NCBI GenBank assembly: GCA_016711215.1
Contig: JADJTL010000002.1
Span: forward strand, 186,001 to 250,000
Reading direction: 5' to 3'
Length of the DNA stretch: 64,000 bases
DNA from: Pseudomonadota bacterium
Lineage (GTDB): Bacteria; Myxococcota_A; Polyangia; GCA-2747355
Part shown: piece after piece, positions 17,977 to 28,325 of the stretch
Layout: each line of letters begins with the position of its first letter
How positions within the stretch are numbered: the first letter of the stretch is position 1
The notes under the pieces: generated by a model
Told to the model about the DNA's origin: nothing
The model's database searches: none
What the model saw: only the letters and a program-made list of their open reading frames with translations
Translations under genes and position numbers: made by a program

Positions 17977-18998
17977 AACACCACCTGGCCGACGACCAGC
18001 GGCCCGGCGGCGCCGGGCAGGATCGAGAGCGAGGGGCCGACGGGTGAGGCGGGGGGCTCCTCGCTGGCGTTCTGCGCGCGGTAGAAGAGCCACCAGCTCA
18101 CCGCGCTGGCGGCGGCCAGGACGCCGGCGGCAGCGTGCGCCACGATGGCACGCGCGCGATAGGTCTCGAAGGCCCGGGTGCTGCGGAGCTGACGATTGGC
18201 CTGCGCGGTAGAATAGAGCGCCAGCGCCTCGGCGGCGAGCACCAGCGACGCGCTGCCGATACCCGCCGCGAGCCAGAGCCGGCCGGGCATGCGCGCGGCG
18301 CGCAAGGTCACCGTCTCGCGCCGCGGTTGGCCGGCCGCGACGGTGACGATGCGGCGCCAGAGCTCGTAGCCCTCGGCCTGGATCTCGAGGGCGTGATCGC
18401 CAGGCGTCAGCTCGAGCCGCAGGTCGGTCAGCGCCACCTGCGCGCGCAGCTCGCCATCGATTCGCACCCAGGCACCGCTCGGTGCACCGACGAGCCAGAG
18501 CTCCCCCTGGGTCGCGCTGGCGCTGGGCGCGGCTGCGCCCCAGACCTCGGCGGCCGCGGGCGCCCGCGACGCGCCGCTGGCCGCGCCCCGCGCGGGCGCG
18601 ACCACCGCAGCCGCCCGGCGATCGCGCTCGAGCCTGGCGCTCAGCGCGGCGATGTGGCGCTTCACCTCGGCAGCGAAGGGAGGTGCGCGCCCCGAGGCCT
18701 CGCTCGGCCACTGCGCGAGGTATTCTCGATAGTGGGCAAGCGCTGCCTCGTCATTGCCGAGCCGGCGGTGACACTGCGCCATGTTGAGCACGATGCTCGG
18801 CCGCCAGGTCAGCTTCAGCGCCCGCGTGAAGAGCTCGAGCGCCGGTCGATAGCGCCCGGCGCGGTATTCCAGGCGCGCGGCGTCGAAGAGCGCCTTGGAC
18901 CGGCGGACGGCAGACACGCTCTCGGTGGCCTCCGCGGCGAGCGGCGGCGCGTGCAGCAGGGTCAAGACCGTCAGCGAGGTGGCTAAGAACCAACGCAT
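17973..18998 (-). CDS. secreted TPR and PEGA-domain protein with C-terminal membrane segment
   Basis: 341 residues from ATG 18998. Residues 1-22 (MRWFLATSLTVLTLLHAPPL) are a signal peptide. TPR-like helices follow (ARLEYRAGRYRPALELFTRA; MAQCHRRLGNDEAALAHYRE), then an Ala-rich linker, a PEGA-type beta segment (GELWLVGAPSGAWVRIDGE; LELTPGDHALEIQAEGYE) and two hydrophobic helices (LWLAAGIGSASLVLAAEALAL; AHAAAGVLAAASAVSWWLFY). This architecture is abundant in Myxococcota, where it usually accompanies Ser/Thr kinases, and a kinase gene lies 145 bp upstream on the same strand. Its partner and role are unknown. It overlaps the isomerase-like gene by 4 bp. Confidence 0.8.
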   Translation of the reverse strand: MRWFLATSLTVLTLLHAPPLAAEATESVSAVRRSKALFDAARLEYRAGRYRPALELFTRALKLTWRPSIVLNMAQCHRRLGNDEAALAHYREYLAQWPSEASGRAPPFAAEVKRHIAALSARLERDRRAAAVVAPARGAASGASRAPAAAEVWGAAAPSASATQGELWLVGAPSGAWVRIDGELRAQVALTDLRLELTPGDHALEIQAEGYELWRRIVTVAAGQPRRETVTLRAARMPGRLWLAAGIGSASLVLAAEALALYSTAQANRQLRSTRAFETYRARAIVAHAAAGVLAAASAVSWWLFYRAQNASEEPPASPVGPSLSILPGAAGPLVVGQVVF

Positions 18999-19143
18999 AC
19001 AACCCACATCAGCGCGGTGGAGGTTAACACGGCGCCTCGCGGCGCGGAACGCGCGGCGCGGGCTCGTGTAGCGGGCGCGGTCGCGCGCGATCTCGACCGG
19101 CCGCGCGCGGTGAGGAGACCAGGGGCCGAGTCGCGGCGTCGCG

Positions 19144-21057
<1,914 letters not shown>

Positions 21058-21157
21058 GGTGCTTTCCCCACGCGCGGCAAACATACGGTAGCAGGCGATC
21101 CCCAACAAGGCGGAGCTACGACTGCAGGCGGCCGCTCTGAGGTGAACGAGCGGGCGC

Positions 21158-21221
21158 CCAGTTGACCACTTGGCCAGTTGACCACTTGGCCAGTTGAGCA
21201 CTTGGCCAGTTGACCACTTGG
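21158..21221. repeat. four tandem copies of a 16-bp unit
   Basis: Unit CCAGTTGACCACTTGG repeats head to tail at 21158, 21174, 21190 and 21206. Three copies are identical and the third differs at one base (GAGC for GACC). It lies in the 278-bp divergent gap between the kinase gene and the PHA-like gene, about 100 bp upstream of each start. It could be a minisatellite or a set of phased operator sites. No spacers, so it is not CRISPR. Confidence 0.95.
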
Positions 21222-21335
21222 CGCTTGCTTCGCTAGAAGAGCGGGCGGTTGCGGGCGCTCGCGCGACCAAGCGCGCGACGCCAGCGTTACCCTCGAAGCG
21301 ATCAGCGACCCTCTCAACGACTCACGGGGTGGACG

Positions 21336-21644
21336 ATGAAGATCGAACGCAACTTCACGCTGCCGGCCGACGAGGTGCGTGAGCGCCTGCGGCTGCTGAC
21401 CGAGCATTGGGGCAAACACGGCGTCAACGCGAGCTGGGAGGGCGACTGCGCGACCCTCTCCGGCAAGGTGCGCGGCATCAGCTTCGACGGCACGCTGCAG
21501 GTCGAGGCGACGCAGCTCCGGGGCGACATCAAGGCCAGCGGCCTCTTCGCCGAGACGCTCGGTCGCCCCTATGTCGAGAGCAAGCTGAGCGAGTACCTCA
21601 ATCCCGCCACCTCGGTCGAGCAGCTGCGCAGCAAGCGCGGCTGA
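21336..21644 (+). CDS. polyhydroxyalkanoic acid system-like small protein
   Basis: 102 residues from ATG 21336, with GGGGTGG about six bases upstream. The sequence runs MKIERNFTLPADEVRERL, WGKHGVNASWEGD, ISFDGTLQVEATQLRGDI and ends in a helix with YVESKLSEYLNP. This strand-helix pattern, with Trp-Glu-Gly-Asp in the middle and Gly-x-Leu-x-Val later, matches the PHA_gran_rgn family. Members lie near polyhydroxyalkanoate genes, but no PHA gene is visible here, so granule function is only a family-based guess. Translation from further upstream would pass through non-coding repeat-flanking DNA. Confidence 0.7.
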   Translation: MKIERNFTLPADEVRERLRLLTEHWGKHGVNASWEGDCATLSGKVRGISFDGTLQVEATQLRGDIKASGLFAETLGRPYVESKLSEYLNPATSVEQLRSKRG

Positions 21645-21691
21645 TCAGGCCCGCGCCGCGCCGGCGCGAAGCCACGCGAACGCGCGGGCGC

Positions 21692-22501
21692 TCAGACCCC
21701 GAGGCGATCGGGCGGCACACCGAAGACCGTCGCCAGACGCTCGCAGCGCGCCGGCTCGTCGCGCGCCAGCTCCTCGGCGCGGCCCGCGCCGAGCACGAGC
21801 ACGCGATCGGCCTCGCGATACGCCTCGGCCAGATCGTGCAGCACCATCACCACGGCGACGCCGAGGTCGCGCCGCAGCCCTTGCAAGAGCTCGAAGAGCT
21901 GATGCCGCCAACGCAGATCGAGGTGCGTCGTCGGCTCGTCGAGCAGCAGCAGGGGCGCCTGCTGCGCCACCGTCATCGCCACCAGCGCGCGCTGGCGCTC
22001 ACCGCCGCTGAGACGGCCCAAGGGTTGCTCGCTCAGGACCTGCAGATCGCAGCGCGCGATCGCGCCCTCGACCACCGCATGATCCTCCGGTGCGAGCCGC
22101 CCCCACCAGCCAAGGTGGGGTGTGCGCCCGAGCTCGACGAGCTCGCGCACTGTCAGCTCGGGATCGAGCGCGAGCGTCTGCGGCAGCAGCGCGACCCGCT
22201 GAGCCCGCGCGCGCGGCGCCAGCGCTGCGAGCGCCTCCCCACCGAGTCGAAGGGTACCCGCGAGGGCGGGCAAGGCGCCGCAGAGCGTCAGCATCAGGCT
22301 CGTCTTGCCGGCGCCGTTCGGTCCCACGACCGCCAGCGCCTCGCCCCGCACGAGGCGCAGCGCGGCCAGCGCACCGAGCGGCGCCTGTGCCGCTCGGCCC
22401 CAGCGCAGCTGCTCTAGCTCGAGGCGAGGCGGCTCGCCCGCGCGCGCGGGCGCGAAGGCCGCGGCGGGCCTGGGCCGAAGGCGATGCTCGTCTGCCACCA
22501 T
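21692..22501 (-). CDS. ABC transporter ATP-binding protein, BtuD/FecE type
   Basis: 269 residues from ATG 22501. Walker A VGPNGAGKTSLML, Q-loop LLPQTLAL, signature LSGGERQRALVAM, Walker B LLLLDEPTTHLDL and switch His in VLHDLAEAY are all present. LRGG-like and TPHLGWWGR segments are typical of the vitamin B12 and iron-chelate importer class. It follows the permease gene by 62 bp on the same strand and completes a binding protein-permease-ATPase set. Cytoplasmic, powers uptake through the adjacent permease. The open frame extends upstream to 22936 but overlaps the permease and is not coding. Confidence 0.9.
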   Translation of the reverse strand: MVADEHRLRPRPAAAFAPARAGEPPRLELEQLRWGRAAQAPLGALAALRLVRGEALAVVGPNGAGKTSLMLTLCGALPALAGTLRLGGEALAALAPRARAQRVALLPQTLALDPELTVRELVELGRTPHLGWWGRLAPEDHAVVEGAIARCDLQVLSEQPLGRLSGGERQRALVAMTVAQQAPLLLLDEPTTHLDLRWRHQLFELLQGLRRDLGVAVVMVLHDLAEAYREADRVLVLGAGRAEELARDEPARCERLATVFGVPPDRLGV

Positions 22502-22563
22502 CACCCTTCCGTCGTCCTTGAGCCGGCTTTCGCGCAAGCGCCCTCTCCGCCCCAGAGGGTCGC

Positions 22564-23607
22564 TCAACGCGCCGGGCGTAGTTGCCGCTTGAGCTGAACC
22601 AGCAGCAACGGGCAGCCCAGCAGGCCCGTCAGAACGCCGACCGGCAGCTCCTCCGGCGCCAGCGCCGTACGCGCCACCGTGTCGGCCACGAGGACCAGCA
22701 GGGCCCCACCGGCCGCCGCCGCCGGCAGCGTGGCGCGAAAATCGCTGCCGACCAAGCGCCGCACCAAGGGCGGCACGATCAGCCCCACGTAGCCGATCAG
22801 GCCGGCAACCGCCACGGCCACCGCCGCCAGCACGCTGGCCAGCAACGCGACCTCGCGCACGACGCGCGGCGCGTCGAGACCCACGCCGCCCGCCGCAGCG
22901 GTACCGAGCGCGAAGGCGTTGAGGCGGTGGGCCCAACCCCGCAGCAGCACCCCGACCACAGCGGCCAAGAGGGTGCAGGCCACGAGCTGCGGCCAGTCGA
23001 CGAAGCCGATGCCGCCGAGCAACCAGCTGGTCGTCAGCCGCAGCCGGAAGGGGTCAGCGCGGGTGAGCAGCAGCGTCATCAGCGCGGCGCAGAAGGCGTT
23101 GACGACCACCCCCGCCAGCAGCAGGCTGACCAGCGAGAGGCGACCACCGGCCGTCTGCGCCAGGGTCAGCACGAGCGCCAGCGCGGCCAGCGCGCCGACG
23201 AAGGCCGACAAGGGCAGGGCCGCCCAACCGAGCGCCGCCCCCAGGCCCGGCACACTATGCAGCAGCACGACGGCCAGGCCGGCGCCCCCCGAGACGCCCA
23301 GCAGATAGGGGTCGGCCAGCGGATTGCGCGTCAGCCCCTGCAGCGCCAGCCCCGCAACGCCGAGGGCGGCGCCGACGAGCAAGGCCGCTGCGACCCGCGG
23401 CCCGCGCAGGTGGACGAGGGGCGCGCGCAGACCGTCGTCAGCGCTCAACAGGCGCCGCGGCCAATCGAGGTCATAGCGGCGCCCGGCCGCGTCGACACCG
23501 AGGCCAAGGGCAACCCAGGCCGCGATCGCGATCAGCAGCAAGAAACCAGCGGTCAGCAGCGGAGCTCGGCGGCGCATTGGGGTGACTCGCCGCGCAGGTT
23601 GGGTCAT
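22564..23607 (-). CDS. FecCD/BtuC family ABC transporter permease
   Basis: 347 residues, with about ten hydrophobic helices. Family motifs are LRGPRVAAALLVGAALGVAG, LQGLTRNPLADPYLLGVSGG and, in the C-terminal half, LIGYVGLIVPPLVRRLVG, the cytoplasmic loop that contacts the ATPase. ATG 23607 gives a positively charged N terminus before the first helix. It lies between the binding protein gene (83 bp) and the ATPase gene (62 bp). Substrate is cobalamin or a ferric chelate; the BtuF-like binding protein favours cobalamin. Confidence 0.92.
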   Translation of the reverse strand: MTQPARRVTPMRRRAPLLTAGFLLLIAIAAWVALGLGVDAAGRRYDLDWPRRLLSADDGLRAPLVHLRGPRVAAALLVGAALGVAGLALQGLTRNPLADPYLLGVSGGAGLAVVLLHSVPGLGAALGWAALPLSAFVGALAALALVLTLAQTAGGRLSLVSLLLAGVVVNAFCAALMTLLLTRADPFRLRLTTSWLLGGIGFVDWPQLVACTLLAAVVGVLLRGWAHRLNAFALGTAAAGGVGLDAPRVVREVALLASVLAAVAVAVAGLIGYVGLIVPPLVRRLVGSDFRATLPAAAAGGALLVLVADTVARTALAPEELPVGVLTGLLGCPLLLVQLKRQLRPAR

Positions 23608-23690
23608 CGCGAGGCCGTTGGCAAGCGCGCGCCCTGGCCGCTTTGGCGGCGCTCCAGTGAGCTGAGGGCGGGGGCGCGTCAGGCGCGCAC

Positions 23691-24611
23691 TCAGCGAGTG
23701 GTGGCCGCCTCGCTCCGCGCGTCGAAGGCCGCCGGATGCAGTGCGCGCGCGAGCGCCTCGACCCCCTCGACCAGGCGTGGACTCGGGCGCGAGAGCAGCG
23801 ACGGATCGATGCCGTCGACGATACGCCCGTCGCGCAAGGCAGGCACCTCCGCCCAGCCCGGCCGCAGCAGCAGCGCGCGCCTGAGCGCTGACCGATCGGC
23901 CAGCGGCACGTTGAGCAGAATCACCTCGGGCGCCGCGCGCAGCACCGCCTCCGCGTTGACCTGCCAGGCCGCGCGCGCCACCGACTGAAAGATCGGCTGC
24001 CCGCCGGCCCGGCGGACCAGATCGGCGATGAAGGAGCGGCTGCCGACGGTCCAGGGCTGCAGCGGATTGCTGCCATCGAGCTCGACGTACACGCTCGGAG
24101 GTCGCCGCGACCGAACCCGCGCAGCCACCGCCGCCAGCCGCTGCCGCAGGCGACCCGCCAGGTGCTCGGCCGCGATCCTGCCGTCACAGAGCCGGCCGAT
24201 CGCCACGATCGCCTCGAGCACCGCGGCCACCGACTGCGGGTCAAAGCTGATCACCCGCGGGCCAAGCCGCTGCAAGCCGCGGGCGCGGCGCGCGTCGACG
24301 TGGTTCAGCAGCACCAGGTCGGGCCGAAAGCTCGCGACGTGCTCGACGACGAGCGAGAAGGGGTCGGTGGTCGGCAGGCGGCGCACGGCCGCCGGGTAGT
24401 CCGAGGCCGGGTCGCGGAGCACCACGCGCGCCCCGCAGCCGACCGCGAAGAGCACCTCGTTGAGCGCAGGCGCCAAGGCCGCGATGCGCCGCGCAGGCGC
24501 ACGATCGGCCGAGCTTCGCCCATCCGAGGCCGGCGCCGCAGCGCCTCCGCCCTCGCAGCCCGCGCTCAGCACGCAGGCCGCGAGCACCAGCGCGCTAGTG
24601 CGCGAAGGCAC
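23691..24611 (-). CDS. BtuF-like periplasmic substrate-binding lipoprotein
   Basis: 306 residues from GTG 24611, which starts a lipoprotein signal (SALVLAACVLSAGC) directly. A longer frame from 24674 would bury the signal behind 20 polar residues and is disfavoured. The mature domain has the helical-backbone metal-receptor pattern: IAALAPALNEVLFAVGCG, DPASDYPAAVRRLP, FRPDLVLL, VYVELDG and GIDPSLLSRPSPRLVEG. It resembles BtuF, which hands cobalamin to BtuCD. The start overlaps the end of the monooxygenase gene by 17 bp, so the two are translated from one message. No cobalamin riboswitch was recognised upstream. Confidence 0.87.
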   Translation of the reverse strand: MPSRTSALVLAACVLSAGCEGGGAAAPASDGRSSADRAPARRIAALAPALNEVLFAVGCGARVVLRDPASDYPAAVRRLPTTDPFSLVVEHVASFRPDLVLLNHVDARRARGLQRLGPRVISFDPQSVAAVLEAIVAIGRLCDGRIAAEHLAGRLRQRLAAVAARVRSRRPPSVYVELDGSNPLQPWTVGSRSFIADLVRRAGGQPIFQSVARAAWQVNAEAVLRAAPEVILLNVPLADRSALRRALLLRPGWAEVPALRDGRIVDGIDPSLLSRPSPRLVEGVEALARALHPAAFDARSEAATTR

Positions 24612-25986
24612 GCCGCAGCTGCGGCTCGAGCGTCTTGTAGGCGGCGCGTGCGAGCTGCGCGGCACCGCGGACATCGGGCGCCCCGCCCACGTGCACGCCG
24701 GGTACGGGCACCAAGCTACCGCCGACGCCGAGCAACGCCACCGCCGTGTAATGCAGCAGCAGCAGCGCGGGCCGCGGACTCAGGCCGGAGAGCAGCGACA
24801 TCGGCCCGGTGGCCGCGAATCCGCCGAACTGCCAGTACTGCATCATCGCCGCGCGCATCCGCTCGAGCCCGGGTTCGTCGGCGCGCAGGACCTCGTAGAG
24901 CGCCCCGGCCAGCCCATCGATGGTCAGCGCCAAGGGTCGCCGCGCCTCGTAGAAGCGGGTGAGCGTGCGCTCGGTGGCGACGCTGTCGCCGAGCGCGACC
25001 GTCGCGAGGCCCTCGGCCAGCAGGCAAACGTCGTTGAGCGCCACCGTCATCCCGCCGCCGGTCACCGGGTGGCGCATGTTGAGCGCGTCGCCGAGGAGCA
25101 CCAGCCCGGGCAGGCGCACTGGCCGCGGCGCCAACGCATAGGTCGGCATCACGCGCGGTAGCTCGCCCGCCTCGAGCGTGGCGAGCAACGCAGCGCGCAG
25201 GGGCTCGGGGAGCTGCGGCGCCGTCGTCGTCCGTAGGAACTGCACGAGGCCATCGCCGCGCCCGCGCGGCAGCTCACCGGGCAGGTCGACCAGCAGTCGA
25301 ACCTCATCGCTGCCGATCTGATAGCCAAGGATCGGGGCCGGCTGCGTGACGAAGACGTGCCCATGCTGCGCGTGCGGCAGCACGCCGCCACGCAGCAGCA
25401 CGCCGACCGAGTGGGAGAGGCGCGCGGGCGCCTCCGCGCCGACGCAGCGGCGCAATCGCGAGCTGCGACCATCGGCGGCGACCACGAGCTGCGCCTGCAA
25501 GCGCTGCTCGTGACCCTCGCGGTCGCGGTAGACCACGCCGGTGACGCGCGCATCGGCGGCCGTGCCGGCGCGGATCAGCTCGGAGGCCGTCCCGCAGCGC
25601 AGCTCGACGCCCGGCGCCGCGGCAGCCGCTTCGCGCAGCCGCATGACGAAGCGTCCGTGGTGAAAGGCATAGCCCTCGACCGGTGCGCCGCGCTGGCCGT
25701 CGCTGCCCGTTGGATAGGCCAACGCGCGCTGCTCCTCGCCGTGGATCACGGCGAAGCCGCGCGTGCGCTGGGCGTCGATACCCTGGACGCAGCCGAGCAG
25801 GCCCAGCGCCTCGAGCGAGCGCGCGCCGCCCGGCTGCAGCAGCTCACCCACGAATAGATCAGGCGCTCGAAGATCGCGCTCGAGCAAGAGCACGCGCCGG
25901 CCCGCGCGCCCCAGCCGCGCCGCCAGGGCCGCGCCCGCGACGCCGGCGCCGACAATCACGACATCATGGCTGGACATCATCGACAC
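24595..25986 (-). CDS. squalene epoxidase-like FAD monooxygenase
   Basis: 463 residues. It starts with a Rossmann FAD loop (VVIVGAGVAGAALA, residues 9-22) and LLLERDL. Residues 47-54 read GELLQPGG, and residues 299-318 read GDALNMRHPVTGGGMTVALN; both are hallmarks of squalene monooxygenase (Erg1/SQLE) rather than of general UbiH-type hydroxylases. VVAADGRSSRLRR is the usual DG motif. Two hydrophobic C-terminal stretches (PALLLLHYTAVALLGVGGSL) fit the membrane anchor. If active it makes 2,3-oxidosqualene, the sterol precursor, using O2 and NADPH. No oxidosqualene cyclase is in the window. It is the first gene of the btuFCD-like group, which is an unexpected partner. Confidence 0.85.
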   Translation of the reverse strand: MSMMSSHDVVIVGAGVAGAALAARLGRAGRRVLLLERDLRAPDLFVGELLQPGGARSLEALGLLGCVQGIDAQRTRGFAVIHGEEQRALAYPTGSDGQRGAPVEGYAFHHGRFVMRLREAAAAAPGVELRCGTASELIRAGTAADARVTGVVYRDREGHEQRLQAQLVVAADGRSSRLRRCVGAEAPARLSHSVGVLLRGGVLPHAQHGHVFVTQPAPILGYQIGSDEVRLLVDLPGELPRGRGDGLVQFLRTTTAPQLPEPLRAALLATLEAGELPRVMPTYALAPRPVRLPGLVLLGDALNMRHPVTGGGMTVALNDVCLLAEGLATVALGDSVATERTLTRFYEARRPLALTIDGLAGALYEVLRADEPGLERMRAAMMQYWQFGGFAATGPMSLLSGLSPRPALLLLHYTAVALLGVGGSLVPVPGVHVGGAPDVRGAAQLARAAYKTLEPQLRRAFAH

Positions 25987-26097
25987 CTTGGTGGCTCCCC
26001 TCGCCTAGCGCACGACGGACGTCGGGGGCTCACGGCCTGCGAGCTGCCCATGATCCGGCCGCCGCGGCGCGATTGTGCTGAGCGCCGGCCGCCCAAG

Positions 26098-27678
26098 TCA
26101 ACCCTGCCCATGACCCTGCCCATGACCCTGTCCCGGTCCCGCCCCCGCCAGGGGCGCCGAGCGCGGCTTCGGCTTGCGCAAGGGGTCGTCGGCGCGGCAG
26201 CAGACATCGCTCAGGCGCTTCAGCCGCGCTGCCAGCGCTGGGGTCAGCGCGTCCTCGGCGCAGCGCCACTCCCAGTTGCCTGCGAGCGTGCCGGGCACGT
26301 TGAAGCGCGCCTCGCTGCCCAGGCCGAGCACGTCCTGCAGCGGCGCCATCGCCACCAGGGCCGGCGAGGCCCACGCGGCGCGCAAGAAGTCCCAGGCGAC
26401 CTCGGGATTCCTGGCGTCGAGATAGGCCTCGGCGTAGGCGCGGTCGGCGGCCGAGGCCTTGGCGTACCAGCCACAGATCGTGTCGTTATCATGCGTGCCG
26501 GTGTAGACGACGCAGCGCGGCGGATAGGTATGCGGCCGGAACTCGCTCGCCTCGGCCGAGTCGAAGGCGAACTGCAGGATCTTCATTCCGGGGTAGTGGA
26601 ACTGCTCGCGCAGCGCGATCACATCGGGCGTGATCACGCCGAGGTCCTCGGCCAGGATCGGCAGCGGGCCGAGCGCCTTCGTCAGCGCCAAGAAGAGCGC
26701 CGCACCCGGGCCCGGCTCCCAGCGACCGTGCTTCGCCGTCGGCTCGTCAGCGGGGATCGCCCAATAGGCGGCGAAGCCGCGGAAGTGATCGATGCGCAGC
26801 AGGTCGTAGCGGGCGAGCTTAGCCCTCACCACTGCGGTCCACCAGGCGAAGCCCGTTTCATAGTGCCGCGCCCAGTCGTAGAGCGGGTTGCCCCAGCGCT
26901 GGCCGTTGGCGCTGAAGTAGTCCGGGGGCACGCCGGCAACCGCGGTCGGCCGGCCCTGCGCGTCGAGCGCGAAGAGCTCACGCTGGGCCCAGACCTCGGC
27001 GCTGTCGTAGGCCACGTAGATCGGCAAATCGCCGACTAAGCGCACGCCCTGCTGCTGAGCATGCGCCCGGAGCTGCTGCCACTGGCCATAGAAGAGGTAT
27101 TGGACGAATTTCTGCAGCGCGATGCCGCCGGCCCGCTCGGCACGGACCGCTGCGAGCGCGGCGGGCTCACGCAGGCGCAGCGGCTCCTCCCAGTTATCCC
27201 AGGCGACCCCGCCCGCGGCGCTCTTGATCGCCATGAAGAGCGCGAAGTCGTCGAGCCAGGCCGCCTGCTCGCTGCAGAAGTGCGCCAGCTCCTCGCGCAT
27301 CGCCGGCGTGGCACGCTCGCCGAAGCGTGCATGGGCCCGCGCGAGGCGCGCCCAGACGAACGCGATCACGCGCTCGTAGTCCACGCGCGTCCCGTCGAAG
27401 GGCCGCTCCGGCCGCAGGTCCTCGGCGCTGAGCCAGCCCGCGCGCTGCAGGCGCTCGAGGTCGATCAGCAGCGGATTGCCGGCGAAGGCCGAGAAGCATT
27501 GGTAGGGGGAGTTGCCGAAGCCGGTCGGTCCAAGCGGGCAGAGCTGCCAGAGCTGCTGGCCCGCCGACGCCAGCCAGTCGACGAAGCGAAAGGCCGCATC
27601 GCCCAGGGTACCGATGCCCTGAGGCCCCGGCAGCGCCGTCGGGTGCAGCACCACCCCGCTACAACGTTCCAACTCCAT
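26098..27678 (-). CDS. malQ: 4-alpha-glucanotransferase (amylomaltase)
   Basis: 526 residues from ATG 27678 with GGAGGGCGGGG just upstream. GH77 motifs: SGVVLHPTALPGPQGIGTLG at the N terminus, SPYQCFSAFAGNPLLIDLE, LLRIDHFRGFAAYWAIP with the nucleophile Asp, AEDLGVITPDV with the acid/base Glu, and YTGTHDNDTICGWY with the third carboxylate. It disproportionates maltodextrins in glycogen or maltose metabolism. The last residues (GPGQGHGQGHGQG) are encoded by a 12-bp tandem repeat and are unlike the family. The frame stays open upstream to 28140 but that part lacks similarity. Confidence 0.95.
   Translation of the reverse strand: MELERCSGVVLHPTALPGPQGIGTLGDAAFRFVDWLASAGQQLWQLCPLGPTGFGNSPYQCFSAFAGNPLLIDLERLQRAGWLSAEDLRPERPFDGTRVDYERVIAFVWARLARAHARFGERATPAMREELAHFCSEQAAWLDDFALFMAIKSAAGGVAWDNWEEPLRLREPAALAAVRAERAGGIALQKFVQYLFYGQWQQLRAHAQQQGVRLVGDLPIYVAYDSAEVWAQRELFALDAQGRPTAVAGVPPDYFSANGQRWGNPLYDWARHYETGFAWWTAVVRAKLARYDLLRIDHFRGFAAYWAIPADEPTAKHGRWEPGPGAALFLALTKALGPLPILAEDLGVITPDVIALREQFHYPGMKILQFAFDSAEASEFRPHTYPPRCVVYTGTHDNDTICGWYAKASAADRAYAEAYLDARNPEVAWDFLRAAWASPALVAMAPLQDVLGLGSEARFNVPGTLAGNWEWRCAEDALTPALAARLKRLSDVCCRADDPLRKPKPRSAPLAGAGPGQGHGQGHGQG
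26102..26136. repeat. 12-bp tandem repeat at the malQ 3' end
   Basis: CCCTGCCCATGA occurs at 26102 and 26114, followed by a diverged third copy beginning CCCTGTCCC at 26126. On the minus strand it encodes the His-Gly-Gln-Gly tail of MalQ, and the stop codon lies at its edge. Confidence 0.85.
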
Positions 27679-28220
27679 CGCCCCGCCCTCCCGGCTGCGC
27701 GCGGCAATGTAACAGAACTGTCTCCGCGGCGGTGGACCGCTCACCGATTTTCGGCTGGCGCGCCGAGCAGCGGCGGCCGCCCTCCCGGCCACCGGCCCCC
27801 CGCTCGGCAGGGCTCCAGCACGGAGGGTTGCGCCGAGGAGCCCCGGACGAGGCGCCGAAGCGGTCCGCCGGGCGGTGGGCCGCCGTCGGAATGGCTCTCT
27901 GCAACCACAAGGCTTTTCCGCTACGGCTGAGCCCGTGGCCGGCCCCAAGCCGGCGCTCACGACGCGCCCGGCCGGCGCTGCCGGGCGCGATGCACCGTCT
28001 CCATGCGCTGGCCTGCCTCGTGGCACGTGGGGTGCTTGCGTGAGACCTCGGCCCGAGCGATGCGGGCTCGACGAGGCCGCCGCCGGATCCGCCGAGCCCG
28101 CGACCCGCGACGAGCCCGCAACGAACCCGCCAGCGGGCACGGCAAGTGGGTACGAAGGAAGCCGTTGGCGGGAAGCGCGAGGATCGGTTATAGATCAGGG
28201 TTCGCGGGCCTGTTTCTGCC
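27679..28220. other. gene-poor region upstream of malQ
   Basis: About 540 bp with no reading frame that shows a family motif, a credible signal peptide or a good ribosome site. It should hold the malQ promoter near its left end. Open frames on both strands here are Arg/Pro/Ser-rich and look like GC-driven accidents. Confidence 0.5.
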
Positions 28221-28308
28221 AGCGCCAAATGAGAGGGCCAGACGAGAGGGCCAGACGAGAGCGCCAGATGAGAGCGCCAGACGAGAGCGCCAGACGAGAG
28301 CGCCAGAC
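28221..28308. repeat. 13-bp minisatellite, nearly seven copies
   Basis: Unit AGCGCCAGACGAG repeats at 28221, 28234, 28247, 28260, 28273, 28286 and a partial copy at 28299-28308. Copies 2 and 3 carry AGG for AGC; copies 1 and 4 carry ATGAG. A 13-bp period is not a multiple of three, so it is unlikely to be coding. It ends 17 bp before the ATG of a weak secreted-protein frame. Confidence 0.95.
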
Positions 28309-28325
28309 TGGGTAGTCGGAGCGAG

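Noticed and set aside
21058..21270. N-terminal extension of the kinase to 21270
   Set aside because: The extension is encoded largely by the 16-bp tandem repeat and lacks a ribosome site.
25987..26097. Cobalamin riboswitch ahead of the BtuFCD-like group
   Set aside because: Only 111 bp, with no recognisable B12-box-like or conserved riboswitch core; the first gene is the monooxygenase.
28221..28308. CRISPR-like array
   Set aside because: Units are 13 bp, directly adjacent, without spacers.
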